A DNA stretch of 64,000 bases from Pseudomonas viridiflava (GTDB lineage Bacteria > Pseudomonadota > Gammaproteobacteria > Pseudomonadales > Pseudomonadaceae): NCBI RefSeq assembly GCF_900591205.1, contig NZ_UUPU01000067.1:124001-188000 (forward strand). Reading direction: 5' to 3'. The translations under genes and the position numbers were made by a program. Shown one piece after another: positions 24,692-33,458 of the stretch. Below the pieces are notes generated by a model. The model did not search any database. It was given only the letters and a program-made list of their open reading frames with translations, and was not told where the DNA came from. How positions within the stretch are numbered: the stretch's first letter is position 1; the number at the start of each line of letters is the position of its first letter.

Positions 24692-27600
24692 TCACTTACG
24701 CTTCCTATTTACATCAATCATTCCCTTATTAACGTCGTAGGTACTTACAGTCCTTTCCCGTTGAAGACGTTTCAAGAGCTCACGATCAGCAAGCGTATCC
24801 GGCACCCGCAATCTACTGCGGCCCAACTCAGTGAGACTAGGATAATCACCGTCAAGTGCTTGCAGGATAGTGAAGAGCTGATCACGACTCATCACACCTA
24901 GGTGCGGCTTTAATAGCAGTAAGATCTGCTGGGCTGAGACATTTTCTTGTGCCATCTTCTGTACAACATCCAGCGCTAGTTCGCGTCCGCATCGGATGGC
25001 GTATCGTGCTAGTTCATTCAGCCCTCGACGGCCCGCGACCTCGGCATACTTTGTTGCTTGCTCAATAACCACATCCTTGATTGACGAATCGATCTCATCG
25101 CTATTCAGAAGCTCTGCCAGATCCGTCCCCACCAACGTAGGGGTCATATAGCTGGAAAACTTCCGCGACTCTCGAATAAACCCTTTGCGCGTCGACCAAT
25201 CAGTGCCTGTAAGGTGCTCATAGGATGCTGCGTCATCCGCAATGATGTCGTGCTTGAGCAACTTCGCGAAGAGATCGCCAACTTCCACCGCAATTCCGCC
25301 AACCTCGAAGTAGTAGCGTAAGCTCAAGCTTGTTACAAGCTTCGTACGGAGCACTGCCGATGGGAGCTGATCCGTTGCAGCCAGAATTGCTGCCGCCAAC
25401 GTAGTCTTCGACTCCTCGCTAGCGGTGTTGGCGTCAGTGATCTCAGCAGCGGCCGTCAGGATTTTTGCCAGCTGCGCATCAACCGCCCCCTGAACCCCGA
25501 CGTAGCGGCTAACGTTGCTGAACGTTGCTGGGGCACGCCTATGTTCGGCCACTGCTGGCCACGCGCCCTCAGACACGTCTGCGAAATCTTCAACCACACA
25601 AGCTGGAGCAGCAAGTTCGATGACATCACCGAGACGAGATGCTTCTAGCGAAAGTACATCTTCGATCACTGCGAGGAAGTGCTCGTTCGAATCTATCGTC
25701 GTGGAGGTACCATCGATAGCCTCCAAGTAGTCGCTCAAATGCCTGAGCACATAGTCGTATACCGTCTCGTTCCGATCCCGGATGACGTCGAGCGCCACGG
25801 TTGTTACATTGTCGATGGCGATCGCGAGGTTCTGGTATGTGATCTCATACAAATTCCGTGACACGAACGACGTCCGAGTCTGGCGACCCAACAGTTCGAG
25901 ACAAGGTACCGTAATACCGGCATCCTCGAAGAGTATGCTGATACGTTCGGCCTGGGCAGGCGCGGTCGCATCAGACGTTAGCGCCGTGAACTCAGCGTAG
26001 TGCACCGACAGGTACGACGACACCGCAGAGTCTATCCGCTGCTTTGAAGGCGCCAGGTGTGCTAGCGCTACATTCACAAGCGCTAGTCGTGAAGCGTCAT
26101 CTAGGTCCGCCTGACTTACGAGATAGGTGAGCACTTGCGTGGACGCGACCGTGAACCGTTCAATGAGCCGTGGGCACTCGTTACCTGCGGTAAGGTAAGC
26201 CTGCAGAAAACTAGCCTGGCGCTCCCCGAAACCTACGAGGGAGTGAATCATGATGTCGGCCGCGTCTATGTGTTTGGCCAGAAGGTGGTCCAGGATAGCG
26301 ATGTTGTAAAGCGAAGGCTCCTTCAGCGCGCTCTTACCCCGCTCGCGGACAACAGCGTCCACGTCGTCCGGTCCGAGCTCGAAGTGCTGGTCCATCAGGT
26401 CTCGCTCGACGTGATGGATAATGAAATTCGTGGCAGCTGACCCAACGCGATCCCCGTGGAAGGTTGACGTGTAGAGTGTGAAGTTGCGGTTGATATACCC
26501 AGCACGGACGATCTGATACGCCAAGCCTGGCGTTAGGATGATCTTGGCGATTGCGTCGAAGGACTGCTTGCTCTCCTTATACAGGACGAGAAATTCCGTC
26601 CGTTTGACGAGATCACCAAGATCAGCGCTCCGCAGGAACCTGACGCCCTCCATCTTCTCATCGGTCTGCTCAGCGAGCGCCTCCCGATCAGCTTCATTCC
26701 AGCTTTCGGCGTCCAGAGGATCACCAAGTGCCGCCACAAGACTGTCGCGAGTAAACGACAGTGTACGACCTTGGTAAGGGTCGTAATATTCAAGTACCAA
26801 GTCCTCGCCTGGGGAGACGAAGGCTGTCCAGAACTGCGCTCCCTTGAGTTCTTTCGTAGACTTCGCAGCACCCATGAGCGAGTAGGTTGCATTCTGGGTC
26901 CGCAAGCCAGAAGCTTCAGCTGTCCGCTGCACGTGCGCAAGCAGGCGTTCGCCCAATTGATTACTGCGGGTAGCAGCCCAATTGATCCGCGTGATCTTCT
27001 GGCGAAGCACGCGCAGCTCGCCCTCGATTCGCTTGATGTTCTCAGTCACCAGTTCTCGGCTAAGCCTGTAGAGCATGTCCAACTTGCTATGGCCGAGCCG
27101 GATGGTCTCGAAGTCTGCTAGGTGCGTGCTCTTGTAGAGCATCATCGCAAACAGTTCAGTCTCACTCAGGTTGAGCTGCTTACCGTCGCCGGAGAAAATT
27201 CGATCGCGGAATACGATGAATTCGTTACGGACGTTCTTGAGCAGCCGCATATCCGGTACGTACTGCGTCGCTAAGTCGAGTAGCTCCGGTGCTACCTGGT
27301 GCTCGACTTGACCAATAAGCTTTAACGCCAAGTTGCGAGCACTTCGGTGCGTAATAAAGGGAACCACCGGGATGACAAGATCGAAAAATTTCGTGCGGTT
27401 GGCGCGTATAGCCTCGGCCTGCGCCGGATCGTCAGTCGTAAGCACTTCTGTATTATGCCGGCGACCTTCTATCTCCAGGCCGATGCGATCGAAAATGCTG
27501 TCTTTGATGGCATAGATGAATCGGATCGGCTTCTTGATCTGTGGCGAGGCGTTGAGCAAAGTGTTCAACGCCCGAAGCGTCTCGAAGATATGAGAGTCGT

Positions 27601-28381
27601 TGAACCGGTCGATGTCCTCGAAAAGAACAACATCGCGGCCTGAAACCTCGAAGAAGTAGACGATCTCGTCGAGGTATTGGTCAAAGTACGAAACGGAGCT
27701 TTCGTTGAGCGTGACGGTTGCAGACCCTGCGGAGAATTGCTGGATATGTAGTTTCCCATAGAACAACCAGCTCACCAGCAGCGAAATCAGCGCCGCAGTG
27801 CTCCAAATTACCGAGTGGGCCCAAACACCAATATCCACATGTGGCGTGAAAACAGAAGCAATCTTTTCCGTCCATCCAGTCAGCAGGAAAATTACAGCTG
27901 CGACAAACCCCAGCAGTACCGACGTTCCAATCGCCCGCCACCATCGGAAGCGCTCAATACGCCGAAACCGTGAGCCAGGGGTTCTGCTCGGATATTCTCG
28001 ATAGAGCAGCTGTTTGACAATTTCCTGCTGGATGCGGTTGGTCGGAGTCGTGGCCTGGATAGGCACTGAATTATCAAGTTGGGAGGCTTCGATAGGCGCG
28101 AGCGTCGAAAGCGATAGCTCTACGATACGATTATCCTGCCGACGGGCGACTTCCCGCATGATACTGCTCTTACCGACCCCATAGTTGCCGGACAGCGCTA
28201 TGTTGCGGATCTGATCCTTCGCGAGGGCAGCTTCGAGAGCGGCGACATAGCCGCCGTGCTCTTCCGCCAGGTACTCAGGAGTAAGCGGGACCAACTGCCA
28301 CGATTCCTTGGCAGGTTCCTGTTCAGAACAGAAGATGCTCCGAACACGATTTCCGATGCCGCGCAAAAAAATACCGACCAC
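24692..28381 (-). CDS. YobI-like membrane P-loop NTPase (1229 residues)
   Basis: It starts at a GTG with AGGAGG 5 bases upstream. It has LVPLTPEYLAEEHGGYVAAL before Walker A SGNYGVGKSS (64-73), the typical YobI-type opening. Two membrane helices follow (about 149-172 and 187-210), then Walker B DVVLFEDIDRF (about 251-261). About 950 helical residues follow and probably form a repeat-like sensor or scaffold. YobI-type NTPases are related to KAP/STAND NTPases and are frequent in bacterial defence islands. Upstream on the same strand are a small ORF and a DUF4041/GIY-YIG protein, so this is probably the last gene of a two- or three-gene system. Confidence 0.87.
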   Translation of the reverse strand: MVGIFLRGIGNRVRSIFCSEQEPAKESWQLVPLTPEYLAEEHGGYVAALEAALAKDQIRNIALSGNYGVGKSSIMREVARRQDNRIVELSLSTLAPIEASQLDNSVPIQATTPTNRIQQEIVKQLLYREYPSRTPGSRFRRIERFRWWRAIGTSVLLGFVAAVIFLLTGWTEKIASVFTPHVDIGVWAHSVIWSTAALISLLVSWLFYGKLHIQQFSAGSATVTLNESSVSYFDQYLDEIVYFFEVSGRDVVLFEDIDRFNDSHIFETLRALNTLLNASPQIKKPIRFIYAIKDSIFDRIGLEIEGRRHNTEVLTTDDPAQAEAIRANRTKFFDLVIPVVPFITHRSARNLALKLIGQVEHQVAPELLDLATQYVPDMRLLKNVRNEFIVFRDRIFSGDGKQLNLSETELFAMMLYKSTHLADFETIRLGHSKLDMLYRLSRELVTENIKRIEGELRVLRQKITRINWAATRSNQLGERLLAHVQRTAEASGLRTQNATYSLMGAAKSTKELKGAQFWTAFVSPGEDLVLEYYDPYQGRTLSFTRDSLVAALGDPLDAESWNEADREALAEQTDEKMEGVRFLRSADLGDLVKRTEFLVLYKESKQSFDAIAKIILTPGLAYQIVRAGYINRNFTLYTSTFHGDRVGSAATNFIIHHVERDLMDQHFELGPDDVDAVVRERGKSALKEPSLYNIAILDHLLAKHIDAADIMIHSLVGFGERQASFLQAYLTAGNECPRLIERFTVASTQVLTYLVSQADLDDASRLALVNVALAHLAPSKQRIDSAVSSYLSVHYAEFTALTSDATAPAQAERISILFEDAGITVPCLELLGRQTRTSFVSRNLYEITYQNLAIAIDNVTTVALDVIRDRNETVYDYVLRHLSDYLEAIDGTSTTIDSNEHFLAVIEDVLSLEASRLGDVIELAAPACVVEDFADVSEGAWPAVAEHRRAPATFSNVSRYVGVQGAVDAQLAKILTAAAEITDANTASEESKTTLAAAILAATDQLPSAVLRTKLVTSLSLRYYFEVGGIAVEVGDLFAKLLKHDIIADDAASYEHLTGTDWSTRKGFIRESRKFSSYMTPTLVGTDLAELLNSDEIDSSIKDVVIEQATKYAEVAGRRGLNELARYAIRCGRELALDVVQKMAQENVSAQQILLLLKPHLGVMSRDQLFTILQALDGDYPSLTELGRSRLRVPDTLADRELLKRLQRERTVSTYDVNKGMIDVNRKRK

Positions 28382-28532
28382 ATGCCCTCCTGACGAAATA
28401 TCCTAGATTGCAGCACTACCACACATTTTGCCAAAAGCCGAACAAATGTACTGGCTCTGATGTGCACACTGATGCTAAACCTCCATCCCTTGCATGCAGG
28501 AGCACGTTGTAGCGTCCATGCTGAAGTGGCGA

Positions 28533-28925
28533 TTAAACTGGATTCTTACAACGAATTGGCTTGAACTCGAGTACGGCAGACGGATGCCACTGTTTGCTAC
28601 CAGCCGATGACTCCCCTACGACAGGCAGAAATCGGCCGATTACGTTGAAAAACGTCGGTCCGTCCAGGCAGCGCACGTGTTGACCGCTGAAAATGCCTTT
28701 TTCGCGCGCAGCTACGCGCGATCTGATCCCGAACCGTCTGTTCAAAGTAAAGACTTCAATCTCGAGCGCGTACTTTTCTGCAGTGGAAACCAAGGCCGAC
28801 TTTTTCAACAGAGTCGACCGATAGGAACCTTTGGCAACCAACCGCTCTCGCACAGCAGTACAAACCTCTCCGTCGGTATGACTCTTATCAGCGAGAAACG
28901 GCCAATGGCCCCCCCTCAACAGCAA
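28533..28925 (-). CDS. Hypothetical protein between the DUF4041 and YobI-like genes
   Basis: A 130-residue frame starts with TTG 2 bases after the stop of the upstream DUF4041 gene, suggesting coupling. The sequence is basic (VRERLVAKGSYRSTLLKK, then LEIEVFTLNRRFGIRSR) and no motif is recognised. There is no ATG near the start and the ribosome site is poor, so it could also be a decayed gene. Confidence 0.45.
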   Translation of the reverse strand: MLLRGGHWPFLADKSHTDGEVCTAVRERLVAKGSYRSTLLKKSALVSTAEKYALEIEVFTLNRRFGIRSRVAAREKGIFSGQHVRCLDGPTFFNVIGRFLPVVGESSAGSKQWHPSAVLEFKPIRCKNPV

Positions 28926-28927
28926 TG

Positions 28928-30286
28928 TCAGCTCTGCGCCACAACTCGCTCCGCTTGCAGAATTTCAGACTTGGGCAACGCCATCCGAAGGCTTTCGCGA
29001 TACTGTTCGGCCGGTGCTTCGTGGGCAACCTCTACAGCAGCATCATAGTTTTCTCGAATCACCGACTCGATTTCGGCAATGTCCGCACGGAAGAACTCCT
29101 TGCGACCGTTCACCTTATTAAGGCGACCTGCCGCAAAGCGTTCGTGCAGTTTCGCTTCCAAGGCTGGCGCGTTGTTCGAGAAGACCATCGCGTGGACGTC
29201 AAACCAAAACGGTACCGAGGCATCACCCAGTTCGTCGACGCGGTCCATGGGTTCCAGGCGGCGTGTCATACCGATTTTGAACACCCCTTCGCCAAACGCA
29301 CCCACGTTGGAGATCACGTACACATAGCCGGCTTTGGCATTTTGTTCGCGATAGTCGATCAGCTTTTCTGCGCTTTCCAGCTCGGCACGGCTGGCTTCAA
29401 CCTCCGCCAGTTTGGTTAAAAGGGTCGCCCGCTCCTCCTCTGATTGGGTTTTGTCCAAGCGCGCCTGCAGGTCACGCATGGCTGCGGTGAAGTGTTTGCG
29501 CTCCTTGGCGATCTTCTCCCGCGCTGCGCGAATTTCCTGCTCAAGCTTCTGCTGTTCTCGCAGTTCTTCTCGGGCGCGCTTGGCCTCTTCCTTCTCCTCC
29601 TGCTTCTTGATCTGAAACTCGTGGGCAAGGTGCAACTCATCAAGTTTGAGGTTCAGGTACCGGCGCGATATCTCCACACTCATGATTTTGCCGAGGCGGT
29701 TGCAGGCTTCAAAGGATTTTAGAATTCGTTTCTCGCCCAATTCGACGTTGTCGAACTTTACGTTGTCGACGCAGCTGTCCGCTTCGTTATTGAACGAGCG
29801 AATCACCAGCTTGATCATGTCGTTGACCAGCTTGCGCCCTTGCGCCTGACTGTCGTTGACCGTCCAGCCCATGTTCCCAGTTGCGGCCTCTGCGCTTTTG
29901 ATCATTGCCTTCTGGCGGTCGCGAACACTGTCCAGTCGAGATTTGTATTCCTGGCTGGAGGTCAGCTTGAACTTGGGCTGATAAAGCGCAAAACTTTCCA
30001 GAAGCAACACTTCTTCCCAGACGAGTATTTCTCCCTTCAATTCAGCGGAACGTTGCGCAAGCGCCACCACTTCCCGCTCAGCACTGTGGGTTTGCTGGCG
30101 GACAGCTGCAAGCTTCCCTTTCTCTTGTTCAATCAGCCCTCGAACTTCCGCGACTTCCATGGCGCCGACCGCTTTTGAGAGCGCTTCCAGCTCCGCGTAG
30201 CGCACCTGAAAGTCTACAAGCTGGCGTGCCAGATCATCCGCCCGCTGTCGATGCGCCGGGCCATTCCAATAGTCACTTAGAGGCAT
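28928..30286 (-). CDS. DUF4041 coiled-coil protein with T5orf172 (GIY-YIG-type) domain
   Basis: From the ATG at 30286, with GGAAGGA just upstream, this is a 452-residue protein. It has an N-terminal helical part (to about 100), the DUF4041 core (about 100-215), a long charged coiled coil (about 215-325) and a C-terminal GIY-YIG-type domain (about 325-410) with GYVYVISN, FKIGMTRRLEPMDRV and EAKLHERF. Proteins of this layout occur in phages and defence islands and are presumed DNA-processing enzymes. It leads the gene cluster ending with the YobI-like NTPase, and a membrane NTPase plus a nuclease-like partner suggests one system. Confidence 0.87.
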   Translation of the reverse strand: MPLSDYWNGPAHRQRADDLARQLVDFQVRYAELEALSKAVGAMEVAEVRGLIEQEKGKLAAVRQQTHSAEREVVALAQRSAELKGEILVWEEVLLLESFALYQPKFKLTSSQEYKSRLDSVRDRQKAMIKSAEAATGNMGWTVNDSQAQGRKLVNDMIKLVIRSFNNEADSCVDNVKFDNVELGEKRILKSFEACNRLGKIMSVEISRRYLNLKLDELHLAHEFQIKKQEEKEEAKRAREELREQQKLEQEIRAAREKIAKERKHFTAAMRDLQARLDKTQSEEERATLLTKLAEVEASRAELESAEKLIDYREQNAKAGYVYVISNVGAFGEGVFKIGMTRRLEPMDRVDELGDASVPFWFDVHAMVFSNNAPALEAKLHERFAAGRLNKVNGRKEFFRADIAEIESVIRENYDAAVEVAHEAPAEQYRESLRMALPKSEILQAERVVAQS

Positions 30287-30426
30287 AGATTCCTTCCATA
30301 TTCCCGAGTTGAGGGTTGCTGAGTGGCAACCAACTTGGGTGCCTTTATAGCGTAATCCGGCGCAATGGGGATGGTTGATTGTGCCGGTGCTGCAACCGCG
30401 AGGTTGAGCACGAGGCCTGTCGATGG

Positions 30427-31203
30427 TCACATGGGTATCACCCGGGTAAGGGGTCGTGCGAGCCGGCACGGCGGTATGGGATTTGGGTGGACCTGACCCC
30501 CTCCAATATCAGGGTATGTCCTCTCAGTCTCGCACTTGGCCGCATCTGACACTGCGGGATGCGACGGGGCGCTGCCCGACTCCTGCTGTTGCCAACGCCC
30601 AAGCAGTGCTTGAGCATCAGCTAACGCATGGTGTTGCACCTTATCCAACGTCATCTCTGGGCGGCTCAGGCCCCATGGGCGCGCAATCACATTGGCGGGC
30701 CACCGCCGCCCTGCTAACGCCAATCGGCAGAAGAACGGCCAATCCCATTCGGGTGCATCGGTACAGATGACCAAGGGCTGCGCAAAACTCTTTAGAAACC
30801 GCGCCACTTCACTCTGCGCCTCCTCCCATTCGAGCCCCCATTGCTCAGGCTTCAACTGAGGCAGTACACGTTCCTGCACAAACGGACTGCACTGGCGCAC
30901 CTCATAGTTACCGGGCAATTCGACATACAGCACTTCGCCGGTCACGGCGACCAATGCGAGGGAAATCAGCCGGGCCTGAGCGCTGATGTCAGTGAACTCA
31001 CAATCGAGCATCACCTTTAGGCATCCCTTCTCGGGGAATGGAACACAGTAGGCCGGCCACAACAGCGCAGCGCGCTCATCGCCGCAAAATAGTTCGACCG
31101 CCTCGGCATACACACGTGTCAGACGCACCGCCCGCTCGGATTCGGCCTCGCTGAACCGTGCATTGCTGCTCAGGCGGCGTCGGATGGCGCTCTCGAGCGC
31201 CAC
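30427..31203 (-). CDS. DEDDh 3'-5' exonuclease-like protein with antitoxin-like N-terminal segment
   Basis: One open frame runs 258 residues from a GTG at 31203. Residues 1-50 (RLSSNARFSEAESERAVRLT, then RVYAEAVELF) resemble the middle of MbcA/ParS/Xre-type antitoxins. From residue 65 a DEDDh exonuclease begins: MLDCEF (DxE), ICTDAPEWDW and HHALADAQ (His and last Asp). An AAAGG site stands just before the ATG at 31011, so the exonuclease may be made alone (194 residues) and the front may be an antitoxin remnant fused by deletion. The last 50 residues look unrelated to the family. Substrate unknown. Confidence 0.7.
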   Translation of the reverse strand: MALESAIRRRLSSNARFSEAESERAVRLTRVYAEAVELFCGDERAALLWPAYCVPFPEKGCLKVMLDCEFTDISAQARLISLALVAVTGEVLYVELPGNYEVRQCSPFVQERVLPQLKPEQWGLEWEEAQSEVARFLKSFAQPLVICTDAPEWDWPFFCRLALAGRRWPANVIARPWGLSRPEMTLDKVQHHALADAQALLGRWQQQESGSAPSHPAVSDAAKCETERTYPDIGGGQVHPNPIPPCRLARPLTRVIPM

Positions 31204-31346
31204 CAGGGACGTCGACAGCCCGCAGGTTTGGCGCTGATAGACTCGTCGAAGTGCCAGCCCTACTGCACAGGCCTATTCCGCTCCGGTGCTGCCGGCCTGG
31301 CACTTTTGCTCACATACCCTGCGTCATACCGGCCCACACGGGCCCT

Positions 31347-31383
31347 GCAAATCCCGTCACAAACGGGGGTACAGACGGGGGTA
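31347..31383. repeat. 37-bp direct repeat, right copy (putative integrase arm site)
   Basis: It matches 15785-15821 with three differences. It carries two perfect ACGGGGGTA units with a 12-base period (31363 and 31375). It lies 65 bases inside the right att copy, next to the tRNA. Confidence 0.65.
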
Positions 31384-31406
31384 GAAACGCAAACCGCAGG
31401 CAAAAA

Positions 31407-31438
31407 AAATCCCGCAAAGCCTCTGGCTCGCGGGATTT
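31407..31438. terminator. Rho-independent terminator downstream of tRNA-Ser
   Basis: AAATCCCGC and GCGGGATTT form a hairpin with a long A/T run (minus-strand T tract at 31402-31409). It would end the tRNA transcript on the minus strand. It belongs to the island side, replacing the original terminator now at 15600. Confidence 0.8.
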
Positions 31439-31448
31439 CTTTATGTGT

Positions 31449-31464
31449 TTGGCGGGAAACCAGG
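31449..31464. repeat. Right attachment-site copy inside tRNA-Ser
   Basis: The 16 bases TTGGCGGGAAACCAGG are the 3' end of the tRNA gene and recur at 15635. The intact tRNA is kept at this end, so the island restores the tRNA on integration. Confidence 0.75.
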
Positions 31465-31540
31465 GATTCGAACCCTGGAGACGCTATTAACGTCCGCCGG
31501 TTTTCAAGACCGGTGCATTCAACCACTCTGCCAATTTCCC
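31450..31540 (-). tRNA. serT: tRNA-Ser(UGA)
   Basis: On the minus strand this 91-base gene begins GGGAAATTGGCAGAGTGG. The anticodon arm is CCGGT-CTTGAAA-ACCGG with anticodon TGA. A long variable arm (class II) follows, then the T arm with GGTTCGAATCC, and it ends GTTTCCC-G-CCA with CCA encoded. The acceptor stem GGGAAAT/GTTTCCC pairs with one T-G. It decodes UCA and related serine codons. Its 3' end is the island insertion site. Confidence 0.97.
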
Positions 31541-31692
31541 TTATGCATCACAGGATTAAAGTAGCCTATCCGGTCTCAGCGGGCGCCATAATACCCGAAT
31601 GAAACACACTGTCAAACTCTCGCCATCGCTTGTTACAGAGCGTCTGTTATGATCCTTGCGACTGAATGTTTCAAAACTGAAGGAGTGTCGCC

Positions 31693-32364
31693 ATGCGCGA
31701 ACAGAATTACGCAGTGAATGGTAACGCGCAGGCTGAGCAGCTTGAAGTCAGCCGCGTGTTACGCAACACCTATGGCTTGCTCGCCCTTACCCTCGCGTTC
31801 AGCGGCGTGATGGCGTTCGTGGCGCAGCAGATGCGCGTCGGCTACCCAAATATTTTCGTGGTGCTGATCGGCTTCTATGGTCTGTTCTTCCTGACCAACA
31901 AGCTGCGTGATTCGGCCTGGGGCCTGCTGTCGGCGTTTGCCTTGACCGGTTTCATGGGCTTTATCCTCGGCCCGATCCTCAACCGCTACCTCGGCATGGC
32001 CGGCGGTGCGGAAGTGGTCAGCTCGGCATTTGCCATGACCGCGTTGGTGTTTGGTGGTCTGTCGGCTTACGTGCTGATTACCCGCAAGGACATGAGCTTC
32101 CTGGGTGGTTTCATCACCGCAGGCTTCTTTGTGTTGCTGGCCGCTGTGGTCGCAGGCATGTTCTTCCAGATCAGCGGTCTGCAACTGGCGATCAGCGCAG
32201 GCTTTGTGCTGTTCTCCTCGGTGTGCATCCTGTTCCAGACCAGCGCAATCATCCACGGCGGTGAGCGTAACTACATCATGGCGACCGTCAGCCTGTATGT
32301 ATCTATCTACAACCTGTTTATCAGCCTGTTGCAGATCTTCGGCATCATGAGCCGCGACGACTGA
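31693..32364 (+). CDS. yccA: Bax inhibitor-1/YccA family membrane protein
   Basis: A 223-residue protein with seven hydrophobic helices after a polar N terminus (MREQNYAVNGNAQAEQLEV) and a C terminus with SLYVSIYNLFISLLQIFGIM, typical of the family. YccA in Escherichia coli is an FtsH substrate and modulator. The start follows AAGGAGTG. A strong terminator comes right after. It is the first core gene to the right of the tRNA-Ser island. Confidence 0.93.
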   Translation: MREQNYAVNGNAQAEQLEVSRVLRNTYGLLALTLAFSGVMAFVAQQMRVGYPNIFVVLIGFYGLFFLTNKLRDSAWGLLSAFALTGFMGFILGPILNRYLGMAGGAEVVSSAFAMTALVFGGLSAYVLITRKDMSFLGGFITAGFFVLLAAVVAGMFFQISGLQLAISAGFVLFSSVCILFQTSAIIHGGERNYIMATVSLYVSIYNLFISLLQIFGIMSRDD

Positions 32365-32395
32365 TCAATAGCTGCAACAAAAGCAGCGCAATAAA

Positions 32396-32430
32396 AAAAT
32401 GCCCCGTATCGAAAGATACGGGGCATTTTT
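32396..32430. terminator. Two-way rho-independent terminator
   Basis: AAAATGCCCCGTATC-gaaa-GATACGGGGCATTTTT is a perfect hairpin with A and T tracts, between the convergent yccA and murB genes. Confidence 0.95.
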
Positions 32431-32438
32431 GTTTTCGC

Positions 32439-33458
32439 TCAATACTGGTTGGGTTCCATTTCGAGGTGGACCTTGAATCGCTCGGCGATATCGCGCTGGA
32501 TACGCTGGGCCAGGTTGGCAATGTCGTGCCCTGAAGCACCACCATAGTTGACCAGCACTAACGCCTGCAGCTTGTGCACGCCGGCATCGCCTTCGCGAAA
32601 GCCCTTCCAGCCGGCTTTGTCGATCAGCCAGCCGGCAGCAAGTTTCATCTGCCCATCGTCCTGGGGATAGGCCACCAGGTCCGGATACTCGCCCTGTAGC
32701 TCTGCGGCCAGCGCCTGGGACACCAGCGGGTTCTTGAAGAAGCTTCCGGCATTACCCAGTTGCGCCGGGTCCGGCAGTTTTTCGCGGCGAATGCTGCAGA
32801 TAGCCCGGCTCACATCGCTCGGCGTTGCCTCGGTGATCCCCTGCCCCGCCAGGCGTTGTTGCACCGGGCCGTAGTCGAGTTTGAGGTGGCTGGCGCGGCT
32901 CAGGGCAAAGCGCACTCGCAGGATCAGCCAGCGCCCGATTTCGTGCTTGAACAGGCTGTCGCGGTAGGCGAAATTGCATTCCTCCAGGCTGAAATCCCGC
33001 AGCTCGCCGGTGTGACGATCCAGGGCGGTCAGGCCGGCGAATACGTCCTTGATCTCCACACCATAAGCGCCGATGTTCTGCATCGGCGCGGCGCCGACGG
33101 TGCCGGGGATCAGGCTGAGATTTTCCAGGCCGCAAAAGCCCTGCTCCAAAGTCCACAGCACAAACGGGTGCCAGGCTTCGCCTGCTTCGGCTTCAACCAC
33201 CACCTGCTCGCCGTCATCGTGCAGCACACGAATGCCCTGGGTGGCCATACGCAACACCAATGCAGGGATGTCCTGGGTCAGCAGCAGGTTGCTGCCGCCA
33301 CCGATCACCAGCAGAGGCACGGCATTTGCGGCGGTGTAGGCCAACGCCTCGCGCACATCGTCGTCGCTGCGGGCTTCGGCGAACAGTTGGGCGCGCACAT
33401 CAATGCCAAAACTGTTGAATGGCTTGAGCGAAACCTGCGTAAGCACCTGCAAGCTCAT
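32439..33458 (-). CDS. murB: UDP-N-acetylenolpyruvoylglucosamine reductase
   Basis: This 339-residue enzyme makes UDP-MurNAc in peptidoglycan synthesis, using FAD and NADPH. It begins with the substrate-entry motif LKPFNSFGIDV, then the FAD site VIGGGSNLLL and IPGTVGAAPMQNIGAYG, with the C-terminal substrate domain containing GNAGSFFKNP. The ATG overlaps the stop of the phosphatase gene upstream (ATGA). It ends the exbB-exbD-lpxK-kdsB envelope gene string. Confidence 0.97.
   Translation of the reverse strand: MSLQVLTQVSLKPFNSFGIDVRAQLFAEARSDDDVREALAYTAANAVPLLVIGGGSNLLLTQDIPALVLRMATQGIRVLHDDGEQVVVEAEAGEAWHPFVLWTLEQGFCGLENLSLIPGTVGAAPMQNIGAYGVEIKDVFAGLTALDRHTGELRDFSLEECNFAYRDSLFKHEIGRWLILRVRFALSRASHLKLDYGPVQQRLAGQGITEATPSDVSRAICSIRREKLPDPAQLGNAGSFFKNPLVSQALAAELQGEYPDLVAYPQDDGQMKLAAGWLIDKAGWKGFREGDAGVHKLQALVLVNYGGASGHDIANLAQRIQRDIAERFKVHLEMEPNQY

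Larger units (their letters stand above)
15635..31464. mobile_element. Genomic island at tRNA-Ser(UGA), defence cargo, no visible integrase
   Basis: The borders are the 16-bp tRNA 3'-end repeats at 15635 and 31449. Just inside each border is one copy of a 37-bp direct repeat built from ACGGGGGTA units (15785 and 31347), as expected of integrase arm sites. Between them the base composition is visibly richer in A/T over several genes. The cargo is a KAP NTPase, GIY-YIG proteins, a Gabija pair, a YobI-like NTPase and an exonuclease, with no housekeeping genes. No recombinase gene is present, so the island is either decayed or depends on an integrase supplied from elsewhere. Exact crossover points are inferred. 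Confidence 0.7.

Noticed and set aside
31204..31346. Possible integrase remnant near the right island end
   Set aside because: No R-H-R-Y recombinase motif in any frame; only the arm-like repeat is convincing.
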